Assembly (NCBI GenBank): GCA_903932145.1
Contig: CAIZFE010000081.1
Span: forward strand, 1 to 64,000
Source: an uncultured Rhodopila sp.
GTDB lineage: Bacteria > Pseudomonadota > Alphaproteobacteria > Acetobacterales > Acetobacteraceae
Reading direction: 5' to 3'
DNA: 64,000 bases
Position numbers and translations under genes: made by a program. Shown here piece after piece: positions 35,739 to 44,872 of this stretch. Numbering within the stretch: the first letter of the stretch is position 1; every line of letters starts with the position of its first letter. Below the pieces are notes generated by a model. The model did no database searches and was not told where the DNA came from. It saw only the letters and a program-made list of their open reading frames with translations.

Positions 35739-37610
35739 TTAGAATCCGAACATGTGGTCCAGCGAAAAGCTACCGGCATCATCCATCAGGCCATGATACC
35801 CGAACAACCGGCAGGTCGGGTCGCGCACCAGCACGTAGCCCTCCGATCCCGCCGCCGCCAGCAGGGCGGCGTCAAACGCCGTGTGCGGCCAGACCATCGC
35901 CGATCCGGAACAGGCAATCGCGACGGACGCCTCGCCGATCAACACCCCGGCGCCGTTGTGCAATTGCAACGTGGTTGCGGACATCGGATGCCAGGGTCCC
36001 GAGGCCGGATAGATCAGCACCGCGAAACTGTGGCGAACGCCATCGCCCAACTTCAGGAACAACCGCGTGGACAGGCCGGGCGGCGGGCCGGAGTAGGATT
36101 GCGGCTCATCCCGATAGGTCATCGCGGTATTGAAGATATGCGCGCCGAAGCTGGACTCCGCGGCATGGCCGGACGCTCTGTCCTCATACCGGAACAGCGC
36201 GTGCAGCCAGCCATCGGCGCTGCCGCCGTCGCGAAAATCATAGACCAGTTCGGCGTGGCCCTGCTCGACGCCAAACGCGTCCAGGTCCACCGCCAGATCG
36301 TGGTCGCGAGCCAGGTTGCCGAGGAACCGTTCGCCGCGTTTGGTACCGTCCGCATCGAACACATCCAGACGGATCGGCAAATTGTCCTGGCAGGTGGACA
36401 TCGGAGTCGGCTGAACGACCGACCGGAAGCGGGACCGCGGCAGGATCGGGAAGGGCAGGATATAGCCGCGCCCCATCTCCGCCGGCAGCGCCGGAATGCC
36501 AGGATCGACGCGAAGATTGTCGCGCTCCACGTTGACATGCGCGATCCGCACGCGGTCGTTCTGTGTGACCTCGTAGCGCGGCCTGACCACATGGCGGCCG
36601 GTGCGCAGTTCGATCTGGGCCGGCCAATGCAGCCCCGGCAGGAAATCGGCGACATCCATCGCGACGGTGGCGAACGGCCCGACCTCGCGGGTCAGGAACA
36701 CGGGCTGTTCGGCGCCCATACGGTCCAGTGCGACGGTGCCCGCCGGGATTGGCACGGCGTGGCTGTTCTGTAGCCATAGCACGACGGTTTCATCCGGGCG
36801 CGGCGCGGGCAGTCCGGCGAACCGGTCGGACGGCCAGGCATTGGCATCATGGGTGCAGGACAACGACGCGCCATTGTCCGACGCATAGGTATCCAAAGCG
36901 TATTTCACCACGTCGTGGCCGGCGACTCCGACGGCATGGATGAACAACTGGCCGGTGAACGCATCCAACCCGAACCGCTCCCGCACCACCCGGCTGTCGA
37001 TGCTGAATCCGCCGGGGCCGGAGGGCAAAGTCTGCTCCCACGTCGCCAGGATCGCGCCGTCCAAGTCGAACAGCCGCAGCCACAGCCGTACCTCGGCCGC
37101 ACCGTAATTGGCCCAGTAATTGGCCGAGATCAGGCGCGTGTGCAGCCCATCCGCATCGCGGAAGAAGGCGTAGTTGGTGGCGAAGTTCAGCTTGTCCAGA
37201 TAACGGCCGCGCACCGTCAGCAGCGCCTCCGGCAGGCGGGCATCGTCCAGGGTCAGGACGGTCATGCCCGCGGGCAGCATATGGGCGATACGGGCCACGA
37301 TCTTGCCGGCGTCGAAGGCGGCGATCAGCAACGTGTTGGCACCGCAACCGCCGATTTCGGTCAACGGGCGCGCGGTCAGGCCGCCCCGGATCTGGCCGAC
37401 GGCACTGACGTCATGAACGAACAGCGAGTCGACCGTCGCCGGATACATCGCGAGCAAAGCATCGGCGATGCCGTCCGGGTCATACAGCGCCACCGAACCG
37501 TCCAGACGTTCGTAGAGACGAGCCAGTGCTTCGGCCGCCAACGGATGCGCCAGCGCCTTATAGATGACATTGCCCCCGGCTCGGGCGTCGAACGTCTGAA
37601 TGCGCAGCAT
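35739..37610 (-). CDS. Large protein of unknown function next to the ELM1-like gene
   Basis: A 623-aa protein without a signal peptide or membrane helices. It appears rich in beta-strands with many aromatic residues (RLISANYWANYGAAEVRLWL, NSHAVPIPAGTVALDRMGAE), suggesting repeated beta-sandwich modules. Cysteines are few. It starts 9 bp after the ELM1-like gene on the same strand, so the two are almost certainly cotranscribed. The setting (glycosyltransferase, methyltransferase and exporter divergent nearby) suggests a link to surface polysaccharide, which is inference. Confidence 0.65.
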   Translation of the reverse strand: MLRIQTFDARAGGNVIYKALAHPLAAEALARLYERLDGSVALYDPDGIADALLAMYPATVDSLFVHDVSAVGQIRGGLTARPLTEIGGCGANTLLIAAFDAGKIVARIAHMLPAGMTVLTLDDARLPEALLTVRGRYLDKLNFATNYAFFRDADGLHTRLISANYWANYGAAEVRLWLRLFDLDGAILATWEQTLPSGPGGFSIDSRVVRERFGLDAFTGQLFIHAVGVAGHDVVKYALDTYASDNGASLSCTHDANAWPSDRFAGLPAPRPDETVVLWLQNSHAVPIPAGTVALDRMGAEQPVFLTREVGPFATVAMDVADFLPGLHWPAQIELRTGRHVVRPRYEVTQNDRVRIAHVNVERDNLRVDPGIPALPAEMGRGYILPFPILPRSRFRSVVQPTPMSTCQDNLPIRLDVFDADGTKRGERFLGNLARDHDLAVDLDAFGVEQGHAELVYDFRDGGSADGWLHALFRYEDRASGHAAESSFGAHIFNTAMTYRDEPQSYSGPPPGLSTRLFLKLGDGVRHSFAVLIYPASGPWHPMSATTLQLHNGAGVLIGEASVAIACSGSAMVWPHTAFDAALLAAAGSEGYVLVRDPTCRLFGYHGLMDDAGSFSLDHMFGF

Positions 37611-37619
37611 GTGTTACCC

Positions 37620-38558
37620 TTAAAGCCCCAACCGCCGGCGCATTTCGGCCGCCGCTTCCTGTGTATCGTTCAACGGCGTGACTGGCCACGACGAAAAACG
37701 TCCCTCGAACGGCCGGACACGATCCGCGTCGAGCAGCGGTTTCATGAATAAGGCCTGTCGCCGCCATTTGCCCGGCAGCGGCGCCACCATCACCGGAGCC
37801 GTTGTCGCTACGGCTTCGGACACCATCGACACGCTGTCCTGCGTCACCACGATCAGGTCGGCCAACGCGAGCATGCCGAAATACGGATTGTCCCCCTCCA
37901 GGTCCCACACCCAGCCTCCCGTGGGGGCCAGCGCGGTGCGGATCAAGCTTGTCACTGCGGGGTCGGTACGGCGCGACGGCGTCACCACCACGCCGACCTT
38001 GTCGCGCTGCGCCATCGTCGCGAGGTCCGCCGCCAGTCTGGCGCCAGCATTGCGATCCAGGCGGAAACGCCCGTTGTTGCCACCCAGCAGGACCGCGACC
38101 AGTGGCCGGCGATACGGGGCGAGACGGTCCCGCCAAAGCTCCGCCTCGGCGGCCAGGCGTGCCGGAGTCACGCGATGCAGCGCGGTGCGGGTGACGAATA
38201 CGTTCGGGCCGGTCAGTTCGTCATGGTGGTTGGCGATGATCAGGTCGAACCGGGAGATGTCCATGCGCGGATTTTGCACCTGGACCACGCCGGTCGAGGG
38301 TCCTCGCAGGGCGGCGAGCACCGCGCCGGCCATGCCGCCGCAGCCGATCGCCAGGCCCGGCAGCGGCGCTGTTACGGCCGCGGCGACGGCAGCCAGCGGG
38401 TTCGGCCAGAACTTCGCGCCGATCCATTTCCACGGCGCTGCGGGTTGCAAGACGCGTATTTCGGGCGACAATCCGGCGGCCTCGGCCAGGCCCAACGCCT
38501 GCGACCGCAGGCCGGCCAGGCCCTCGCTGATGACCCAGGGGACGACAATGTCAGACAT
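37620..38558 (-). CDS. Mitochondrial fission ELM1-family protein
   Basis: A 312-aa protein of the ELM1 (DUF1022) family, which has a GT-B glycosyltransferase-like fold. Conserved parts: PWVISEGLAGLRSQALGLAE at the N-terminus, NPRMDISRFDLIIANHHDEL, VAVLLGGNNGRFRLD and the nucleotide-site-like VTQDSVSMVSEAVATTAPV. Bacterial members are of unproven function, and glycosyl transfer is the usual guess. ATG 38558 was selected at the conserved start; the longer frame to 38675 is unsupported. It heads a two-gene operon with the 623-aa protein. Confidence 0.82.
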   Translation of the reverse strand: MSDIVVPWVISEGLAGLRSQALGLAEAAGLSPEIRVLQPAAPWKWIGAKFWPNPLAAVAAAVTAPLPGLAIGCGGMAGAVLAALRGPSTGVVQVQNPRMDISRFDLIIANHHDELTGPNVFVTRTALHRVTPARLAAEAELWRDRLAPYRRPLVAVLLGGNNGRFRLDRNAGARLAADLATMAQRDKVGVVVTPSRRTDPAVTSLIRTALAPTGGWVWDLEGDNPYFGMLALADLIVVTQDSVSMVSEAVATTAPVMVAPLPGKWRRQALFMKPLLDADRVRPFEGRFSSWPVTPLNDTQEAAAEMRRRLGL

Positions 38559-38767
38559 GGGCGGCCTTTTCGGCGTCCTGTCATCGAACGTCAATGTGGT
38601 TCCGGTCGCCGTTGCCCGCGCTGTAGCGCCGCCGCAACAACAAGGCGAATCGAACCGAGGCCTGCCGCCAGACATGCGGATTCCATGGCGATCCGCGCGT
38701 GTGGCCGGTTTATTGATTGACCTTGACAGGCCCGGGCCATTACTGCGGCGCTCTTACGGAGGCAGAT

Positions 38768-39565
38768 TTGGATAACACCCCACCATCGACAGGCGAACGA
38801 CCCGCCACCATTGGACAGCCTGCCGCGGGACCGGTGCAGACCGCCAGCCGCTGGGCGATCGCGCGACGCACCGCCGGGGCCTGGTTCCGCGACCGGTATC
38901 AGTTTTCCGGCGGCAAACTGCCGCGGACCTGCCCGATTTGCGACCATACCGGTGTCATGATCGGTGTCGGCCATCCGCCGCGCTGGGATGCGCGGTGCAC
39001 GAACTGCGGCAGCCGCGAACGGCACCGGCTGTTGTGGCTGTGGGCGACCGAAGGCGGCGGCAATCGTCTCACCGGTAAGCATATTCTGCATTTTGCGCCG
39101 GAGAAGGCCCTGCGCCAGGTGTTAGGCCGCGACCCGTTGTATGAGACCGCCGACCTGCGGCAGAAAGGCGTGACGCATCTGGTCGATATCACCCATCTGC
39201 CGATGGCTGACGCGACCTATGACTTTGTCATCGCCAACCATGTGCTGGAGCATATCGATGACGACCGGCAGGCGATGCGTGAGTTGTTCCGGGTGCTGCG
39301 CGCCGGTGGGATCGCCCTGCTGACGGTGCCGCTTAACCCGACACGGGCGGAAAGCTATGAATCGCCCGGCATTACCGATCCTGTCGCGCGCAACGCCCAC
39401 TTCAACGCTCCGGATCACCGTCGCTACTACGGGCTCGATTTCGCCGATCGCCTGCGGGAAGCGGGCTTCGCGGTCGAAATCTTCCGCGTGACGCAGGCGC
39501 AGGAGGTCCGGTTCAGCCTGCTGCCGATGGAGTGGCTGTATGTCGCGACAAGGCCAGCCGGCTGA
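38768..39565 (+). CDS. Class I SAM-dependent methyltransferase with zinc-ribbon-like segment
   Basis: A 265-aa protein. A Cys-containing segment CPICDHTG...CTNCGSRERHR (about 58-90) looks like a zinc ribbon. It is followed by a methyltransferase core with ILHFAPEKALRQVL, DITHLPMADATYDFVIANHV and LEHIDDDRQAMRELFRVLR, the motif I-III region of the Methyltransf_11 group. It resembles methyltransferases found in polysaccharide clusters. The start is TTG at 38768, supported by GGAGG five bases upstream; no ATG is suitably placed. It is followed by a GT9 glycosyltransferase. Confidence 0.82.
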   Translation: MDNTPPSTGERPATIGQPAAGPVQTASRWAIARRTAGAWFRDRYQFSGGKLPRTCPICDHTGVMIGVGHPPRWDARCTNCGSRERHRLLWLWATEGGGNRLTGKHILHFAPEKALRQVLGRDPLYETADLRQKGVTHLVDITHLPMADATYDFVIANHVLEHIDDDRQAMRELFRVLRAGGIALLTVPLNPTRAESYESPGITDPVARNAHFNAPDHRRYYGLDFADRLREAGFAVEIFRVTQAQEVRFSLLPMEWLYVATRPAG

Positions 39566-39661
39566 TCCCTGTCGGCACCCGGTATCGCACGCCGGGGCAA
39601 AACCGATCTAAAACGGTGGCGCGCCGGTTGCCGCCCGGGCGCCACGCTGATACGGAGCCTT

Positions 39662-40621
39662 ATGGTTCGGCGCGAACAGACGGCAATGCAACAGCGACCG
39701 GCGGCGGAAATGGCCCCGCCGAACATCCTCGTCATCAAGCTGGGTGCGTTCGGCAATATCATCCTGTCGCTGTCGGCGTTCGCGTCGATCCGTCAGCATC
39801 ACCCGGGAGCGCTAATCAGCGTGCTGACCAGTGCGCCCTACGCCGACTGGCTGCGCACGTTTCCGTATTTCGACGAGGTCCTGGTCGATCCACGCCCGGA
39901 TTGGTGGGATTTCCGGGCGTTGCACCGGTTGGGGCGCATGCTGGCGGACGGACATTTCAGCCGGGTGTATGACCTGCAAACGTCGGGCCGGTCTTCGCGC
40001 TACTTCCGGCTGTTCCCCGCCAAGCACCGGCCGGAGTGGTCCGGTATCGCGTTCGGGTGTGCGCTGCCAGATCGCGATCCGAAGCGAAACGCGATGCATG
40101 ATGCCGAACGCCAGCAAGGGCAGTTGCGTCAGGCCGGCATCACCGCGTTCCTTCCCGCCGATCTGTCCTGGTGTACCGATGACATCGCCCGGTTCGGGCT
40201 GCCGAGTGCCTTCGCATTGCTGGTTCCCGGCAGTTCACCCAACCGGCTGGCCAAGCGCTGGCCGGCGGCCCGGTATCAGGCGCTGGCCGAACGGCTGCTC
40301 GAACAGGGGATCCAACCGGTGCTTCTGGGCACCGGATCAGAGGCGCCGTTAGCCGCCGAAATCCCCGCCGCGCGCAATCTGATCGGCCAAACCAGTTTCG
40401 GCGATCTTGCTGAATTGGCCCGCGCCGCTCGGTTTGCGGTGGGTAACGACACCGGTCCGATGCATCTGATCGCGACCGCCGGATGCCCCTCCATCACGCT
40501 GTTTTCCCGCGATTCCGATCCGCTGTTGTGCGCGCCAGGCGGACCTTGGACGCGGGTGCTCCAGAGGCCCGATTTGGCCGACCTCTCGGTTGAGGACGTT
40601 TTGCAAAGCCTCCCCGGGTAG
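39662..40621 (+). CDS. Glycosyltransferase family 9 (heptosyltransferase-like)
   Basis: A 319-aa GT-B glycosyltransferase. ILVIKLGAFGNIILSLSAFA is the N-terminal GT9 signature, and FALLVPGSSPNRLAKRWPAA and AVGNDTGPMHLIATAGCPSI are the ADP-sugar-binding C-terminal motifs. The family transfers heptose or similar residues to lipopolysaccharide core. The first 17 residues precede the conserved start, so an internal ATG (39686 or 39710) is possible. Its TAG overlaps the GTG of the next gene by one base. Confidence 0.88.
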   Translation: MVRREQTAMQQRPAAEMAPPNILVIKLGAFGNIILSLSAFASIRQHHPGALISVLTSAPYADWLRTFPYFDEVLVDPRPDWWDFRALHRLGRMLADGHFSRVYDLQTSGRSSRYFRLFPAKHRPEWSGIAFGCALPDRDPKRNAMHDAERQQGQLRQAGITAFLPADLSWCTDDIARFGLPSAFALLVPGSSPNRLAKRWPAARYQALAERLLEQGIQPVLLGTGSEAPLAAEIPAARNLIGQTSFGDLAELARAARFAVGNDTGPMHLIATAGCPSITLFSRDSDPLLCAPGGPWTRVLQRPDLADLSVEDVLQSLPG

Positions 40622-42000
40622 TGCCGTCGCTGTCCATTCCGGCCCAACCCCGGATCGCGGTCGAAGATGGCATCGCCATGCCGCAGCGCATGTGGGCAAT
40701 CCTGACGATCGCCCTTGGCCTGACGCTGGCTGTGCTGGGCGGCGGTATCGCCAATGTCGCGCTGCCCGCCATCGCGCGGGAGGTCCACACCTCGCCGGCG
40801 AACTCGATCTGGGTAGTGAACGCGTATCAGCTCGCGGTGACCGTCTCCCTGCTGCCGTTGTCGTCGTTGGGCGAAATCTACGGCTACCGGCGCATCTATC
40901 AAATCGGGCTGGTGATTTTCACCATCGCCTCGTTGTTTTGCGCACTGTCCTCCTCGCTGCCGACCCTGATCGTCGCGCGCATGCTGCAAGGCCTGGGCGC
41001 CGCCGGGATCATGAGCGTCAACAGCGCGCTGATCCGCTTCATCTATCCGCGCCGCTGGCTGGGCCGCGGAGTCGGGTTGAACGCCACGGTCGGATCGATC
41101 GCCTCGGCGCTGGGGCCGTCGGTCGCCTCGGGCATTCTGGCCGTGGCGCCGTGGCCGTGGCTGTTCTCGGTTAATGTGCCGCTGGGCCTGATCGCGGCGG
41201 TGATCGCCATGCGGACGCTGCCGTCAACGCCGATGTCCGGAATCAAATTCGACGGCATCAGCGCGGTGTTGCAGGCGATCGCGATCGGCACCTTGCTGTT
41301 CGGGATTTCGCAGTTCGGCCATGGCGAATCGTGGATCCACATCGTGCTGGAATTTGTCGTCGCCGGCGTGTCGGGGTTCCTGCTGGTGATGCGCCAACTC
41401 AGCCGCAGCTCGCCGTTGCTGCCGGTCGATCTGCTGCGCATTCCGCTGTTTGCGCTGTCGGTGGTCAGTTCAGTGTGTTCGTTTATCGCCCAGTCGATCG
41501 CCCAGGTGTCAATGCCGTTCCTGTTTCAGCACCGGTTTGAGATGGATCAGGTGATGACCGGCCTGCTGATGACGCCATGGCCGCTGGTCGTTGCTGTGCT
41601 GGCGCCGTTCATCGGGCGGCTGGCGGATCGTTACCCGGCGGGGCTGTTGGGCGGTGGTGGCATGGCGGTCATGGCGGTGGGCTTGTTTCTGATGAGTATG
41701 TTGCCGGACCATCCGGCCACGATCGATATCGTCTGGCGGATGACCGTTTGCGGCATCGGGTTCGGCTTTTTCAATACGCCCAATAACCGAGCAATCATCA
41801 CGTCGGCTCCGCCTGCCCGAACCGGTGGCGCCAGCGGCATGCAGGCGACCGCCCGGTTGTTCGGACAATCGATCGGTGCGGCCATGGTGGCGCTGGTGTT
41901 CACCGCGTTCCCGGCGAACGGCACCACCGTGGCCTTGGTGATCGCGTCGATCGCCGCGGCGGTGGCGGCGTGCGTCAGCTTCAGCAGGCTGGCGGCGTGA
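40621..42000 (+). CDS. MFS drug:proton antiporter, DHA2 (EmrB/QacA) type
   Basis: A 459-aa exporter with 14 predicted helices. Motifs: LAVLGGGIANVALPAIAREV (DHA2 motif D1), SLGEIYGYRRIYQIGL (motif A), ARMLQGLGAAGIMSVNSALI and GSIASALGPSVASGIL (motif C). It would export toxic compounds or a lipid/glycoside product. The GTG at 40621 is coupled to the preceding stop; ATG 40678, just before the first helix, is an alternative start. Confidence 0.88.
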   Translation: MPSLSIPAQPRIAVEDGIAMPQRMWAILTIALGLTLAVLGGGIANVALPAIAREVHTSPANSIWVVNAYQLAVTVSLLPLSSLGEIYGYRRIYQIGLVIFTIASLFCALSSSLPTLIVARMLQGLGAAGIMSVNSALIRFIYPRRWLGRGVGLNATVGSIASALGPSVASGILAVAPWPWLFSVNVPLGLIAAVIAMRTLPSTPMSGIKFDGISAVLQAIAIGTLLFGISQFGHGESWIHIVLEFVVAGVSGFLLVMRQLSRSSPLLPVDLLRIPLFALSVVSSVCSFIAQSIAQVSMPFLFQHRFEMDQVMTGLLMTPWPLVVAVLAPFIGRLADRYPAGLLGGGGMAVMAVGLFLMSMLPDHPATIDIVWRMTVCGIGFGFFNTPNNRAIITSAPPARTGGASGMQATARLFGQSIGAAMVALVFTAFPANGTTVALVIASIAAAVAACVSFSRLAA

Positions 42001-42024
42001 CAGCGATGGCGACTTGTGGACCCC

Positions 42025-44289
42025 TCAAACCGGCTGCCGTTGCCTGGCCTCAATCACCGCCTCGATCTTGGCGACGAGACGCTCGGCGGAGACCGGCTTG
42101 CGCACCAGCGTGAAGGCATCCCCGGCGGCAAGCGCCGCACGCTCACCGGCATAGCCCGTGAGCAGGAAGCACGGCAGGTCGGGGTACAGCGCACGGGCCT
42201 TCTCGATCGTCGTCACGCCGTTCATGTCCGGCATCGACAGATCGGTCACCAGCGCATCCACCGGCTGCTGCGCCAACAGGGCGATGGCCTCGGCCCCGCT
42301 CGAGGCGACCAGGACCTCCAGGTTGAGATCCTCGAGCTGCGCGGCCAAGGTCTCGCGAACCGTATCGTCGTCGTCCACCACCAGCACCCGGCGCGCGAGA
42401 CCGGCCACGGGCGCAAGGGCGGGCCGCACCGGTGCCGTTTGGGTCAGCGCGTCGGCAACCGGAAGCCAGAGCATGACGGTGGTGCCTCGCTGTGGCGCGC
42501 TCTCGATCGCCAATGCGCCGCCACTCTGCTCGGCGAAGCCTTTGGCCATGGATAGTCCAAGGCCGGTGCCCTTGTCCTGCGGCTTGGTGGTGAAGAACGG
42601 CTCCAGCGCACGCTCCAGGATCGTCCGGTCCATGCCGGTTCCGGTGTCCGTCACGGTCAGGCGGACATATTGGCCGGGTTTCAGACCCGCCGGGTGAACC
42701 AGCACCTCCTCCGCGGCAGCGGTCAGAGTCAGCATGCCGCCATCGGGCATGGCGTCGCGGGCGTTGGTGGCAAGGTTCACCAGTACGGTCTCAAGCTGGC
42801 CCCGATCCGCCATGACGGCCGGCAGTCCGGACGCACCTTCGACGCGAACCGTGATGGGGCTGCCGAGTGTATGCGCCAGGACATCCCGCAGCGCGTCCAG
42901 CAGCCCGGCCGGGTCAATCCGTTCAGCCCGGAGGTCGCCGCGCCGGGCGAAGGTGAGCAGACGACGGGTGATGGCGGCGCCCCGGTCCGCCGCGGCGACC
43001 ACGATGCCGGCGAACCGCTTGACGCTGGCCGGGTCCGTCGCGCGTTTGTCGATCAGCCCGGCGGAACCCTGTACGGCCTGGAGGATGTTGTTGAAGTCAT
43101 GCGCAATGCCGCCTGCCAGTTGCCCAAGCGCCTGCATCCGGTGCGCATGAGCGGCGTCCCCCTGCGCCGCCTCCCGCGCCGCCACTTCCGTGCGCACCCG
43201 CTCCTCTAACGTCCGGTTCATGTCGGCAAACTCCGACTCGCTTTTGTGGAGTGCGCCGACGACAAGTTGCGCCCGCAACAGGGACCATGTCAGCGTTGCC
43301 AGCAGGCCGGACAACATCATCGTCACGACCCCATCGGTAAGCATGGACCAGCGCCATGGGGCGAGAATCGTCTCCCGATCGATGCTGCTGGTGACGACAA
43401 CGCCCCAGTCCGGCAAGCGGTGCCAGGCGCTCAGGCTCGGCCGGCCGTCGATCGCGGCGCGATGCATCTCATTGCCGTCGGGCACCGTCTGCCAGATTGC
43501 AGCCAAACGCCGCTCGGTTGCCGAATCTGGAGCCGGAACGATGGGTTGCCAGGACCGAGCGATCGTGGCGCCATCGTCCCGGAACAGGCCGATGCGTTGC
43601 GTCGGCAGGGTGCCGATCGTTGTGTGCCAGTATTGCACCAACTCGGTCAGGCTGACGGAGGCCAGGACGATGCCGTTGAAGGCACCGTTCTTCATGCGCG
43701 CCTTCGCGACATCGAAGGCCGGAAGCGAATCAATGAGACCGTTGATGGCGCGGTCCACGTAAAAGCGGTCAGGTGCCGCGTCCCGTGCGCCAATGAAATA
43801 CCCCCGAAAGGAGCGGCTGCGGGCGTCCATTCGCGACAGATCGCTCGTCATGCAGATCAAGCCGTCCGCATTGAGTATCCAGAGCTGTCTTGTTTGTGGG
43901 GATTGCGCGGCGCGATGCATGAAGCTTTCCATCCGGGGATCCGCGCGCAGCGCCGGACAGTCGCGCTCCCCGGCCTCCCGAGCCAAGAGATCGAGGGCGA
44001 ATGCCTGGGCCTCCAGGAGCTTGAGCGCATGCTCACCGAGCGCCTCCGTCACCCGCCGCTGATCGGCCAGCGCCACGGCCAGGGCGTTGGCCCGCGTCTC
44101 GAATGCCAACCAGCCCCAGAGCGCAATGGGAATCAACGTGACCGAGACAATAGCAGCGGCAAACCAGACAGGTGAACGGAACGTTGTCCGACTGACGAAG
44201 GCCGGAACGCCTGAAACTTTCTGGCTGTCGGATGAAAGTCCGCATCCTGGCGTCGCTGACACTGATGCAGCTCTTTCCTTAAAAGTCAT
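42025..44289 (-). CDS. Hybrid sensor histidine kinase with periplasmic Cache-like sensor
   Basis: A 754-aa membrane kinase. First helix VWFAAAIVSVTLIPIALWGW; periplasmic double-Cache-like domain (about 60-310; RMDARSRSFRGYFIGARDAA, YVDRAINGLIDSLPAFDVAK); second helix VVTMMLSGLLATLTWSLL; coiled coil; HisKA with [20 protein letters not shown] (phospho-His); HATPase with TDTGTGMDRTI and KGTGLGLSMAKG; C-terminal receiver with Asp in DALVTDLSMPDMNG. ATG 44289 was preferred to an in-frame TTG at 44298. No partner regulator is adjacent. The C-terminal half is clearly paralogous to the kinase at 55119-58653. Confidence 0.9.
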   Translation of the reverse strand: MTFKERAASVSATPGCGLSSDSQKVSGVPAFVSRTTFRSPVWFAAAIVSVTLIPIALWGWLAFETRANALAVALADQRRVTEALGEHALKLLEAQAFALDLLAREAGERDCPALRADPRMESFMHRAAQSPQTRQLWILNADGLICMTSDLSRMDARSRSFRGYFIGARDAAPDRFYVDRAINGLIDSLPAFDVAKARMKNGAFNGIVLASVSLTELVQYWHTTIGTLPTQRIGLFRDDGATIARSWQPIVPAPDSATERRLAAIWQTVPDGNEMHRAAIDGRPSLSAWHRLPDWGVVVTSSIDRETILAPWRWSMLTDGVVTMMLSGLLATLTWSLLRAQLVVGALHKSESEFADMNRTLEERVRTEVAAREAAQGDAAHAHRMQALGQLAGGIAHDFNNILQAVQGSAGLIDKRATDPASVKRFAGIVVAAADRGAAITRRLLTFARRGDLRAERIDPAGLLDALRDVLAHTLGSPITVRVEGASGLPAVMADRGQLETVLVNLATNARDAMPDGGMLTLTAAAEEVLVHPAGLKPGQYVRLTVTDTGTGMDRTILERALEPFFTTKPQDKGTGLGLSMAKGFAEQSGGALAIESAPQRGTTVMLWLPVADALTQTAPVRPALAPVAGLARRVLVVDDDDTVRETLAAQLEDLNLEVLVASSGAEAIALLAQQPVDALVTDLSMPDMNGVTTIEKARALYPDLPCFLLTGYAGERAALAAGDAFTLVRKPVSAERLVAKIEAVIEARQRQPV

Positions 44290-44872
44290 GGAAATCAATA
44301 GATGATTTGATTCATGTCAATAGAAGCCAACCTGCCAACAAAGCGTGTTTGTAGGTGCCGATTCATCTTCGTGTCCACACGAACAATTCAGATCTGGTGA
44401 CACGAAAAAGAGATGTCTTCTACGCAACAATTTCCGGGGTGTCCGGAATCCGGGCGAATTGTTGCAAAGCCAGGCATGATTCTATGTCCCGGTCTATTCG
44501 CCGGCCAACTTTAGTACCAATCAGCGTTGGCAACGACTCTCCGCCGGTCATCCCCCGTCATGCCGACGAAGGTCGGCATCCACGTCTTTAATGAGTTAAA
44601 TCAAGTACTTGGATGGTGCGCCGTCGCCCACCATGACGATGTCAGGACAATCCGTGTGCGTCAGTGCCAATGCGGCTTGGTATAACAGCCTAAGCCCCGC
44701 GGATGGACAGTCCGGCGCGGCAAAGCAACGGTATCGGCTGAATGGCTGGACGACCAATCCCAGGGTGAGGGCAGACCCGCTTCGAACCAGGTTCGGGTGC
44801 TTCCGGATAAGCCGGGTCGCGGAAGCAGCTGATGATCAATCCAGCGAAAGGCTTTGTGCTGAGGTATTCAGC
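44290..44872. other. Intergenic region with one palindromic repeat
   Basis: 583 bp between the kinase and the luciferase-like gene. It holds the second copy of the palindromic repeat (44557-44589) and, next to the kinase start, an AAATCA/TGATTT dyad (44292-44297 and 44303-44308) that might be an operator. No gene or RNA is supported. Confidence 0.5.
44557..44589. repeat. Palindromic intergenic repeat, copy 2
   Basis: GTCATGCCGACGAAGGTCGG followed by CATCCACGTCTTT. It is the inverted counterpart of 34736-34770 and contains the GCCGACGAAGGTCGGC palindrome. Confidence 0.7.
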
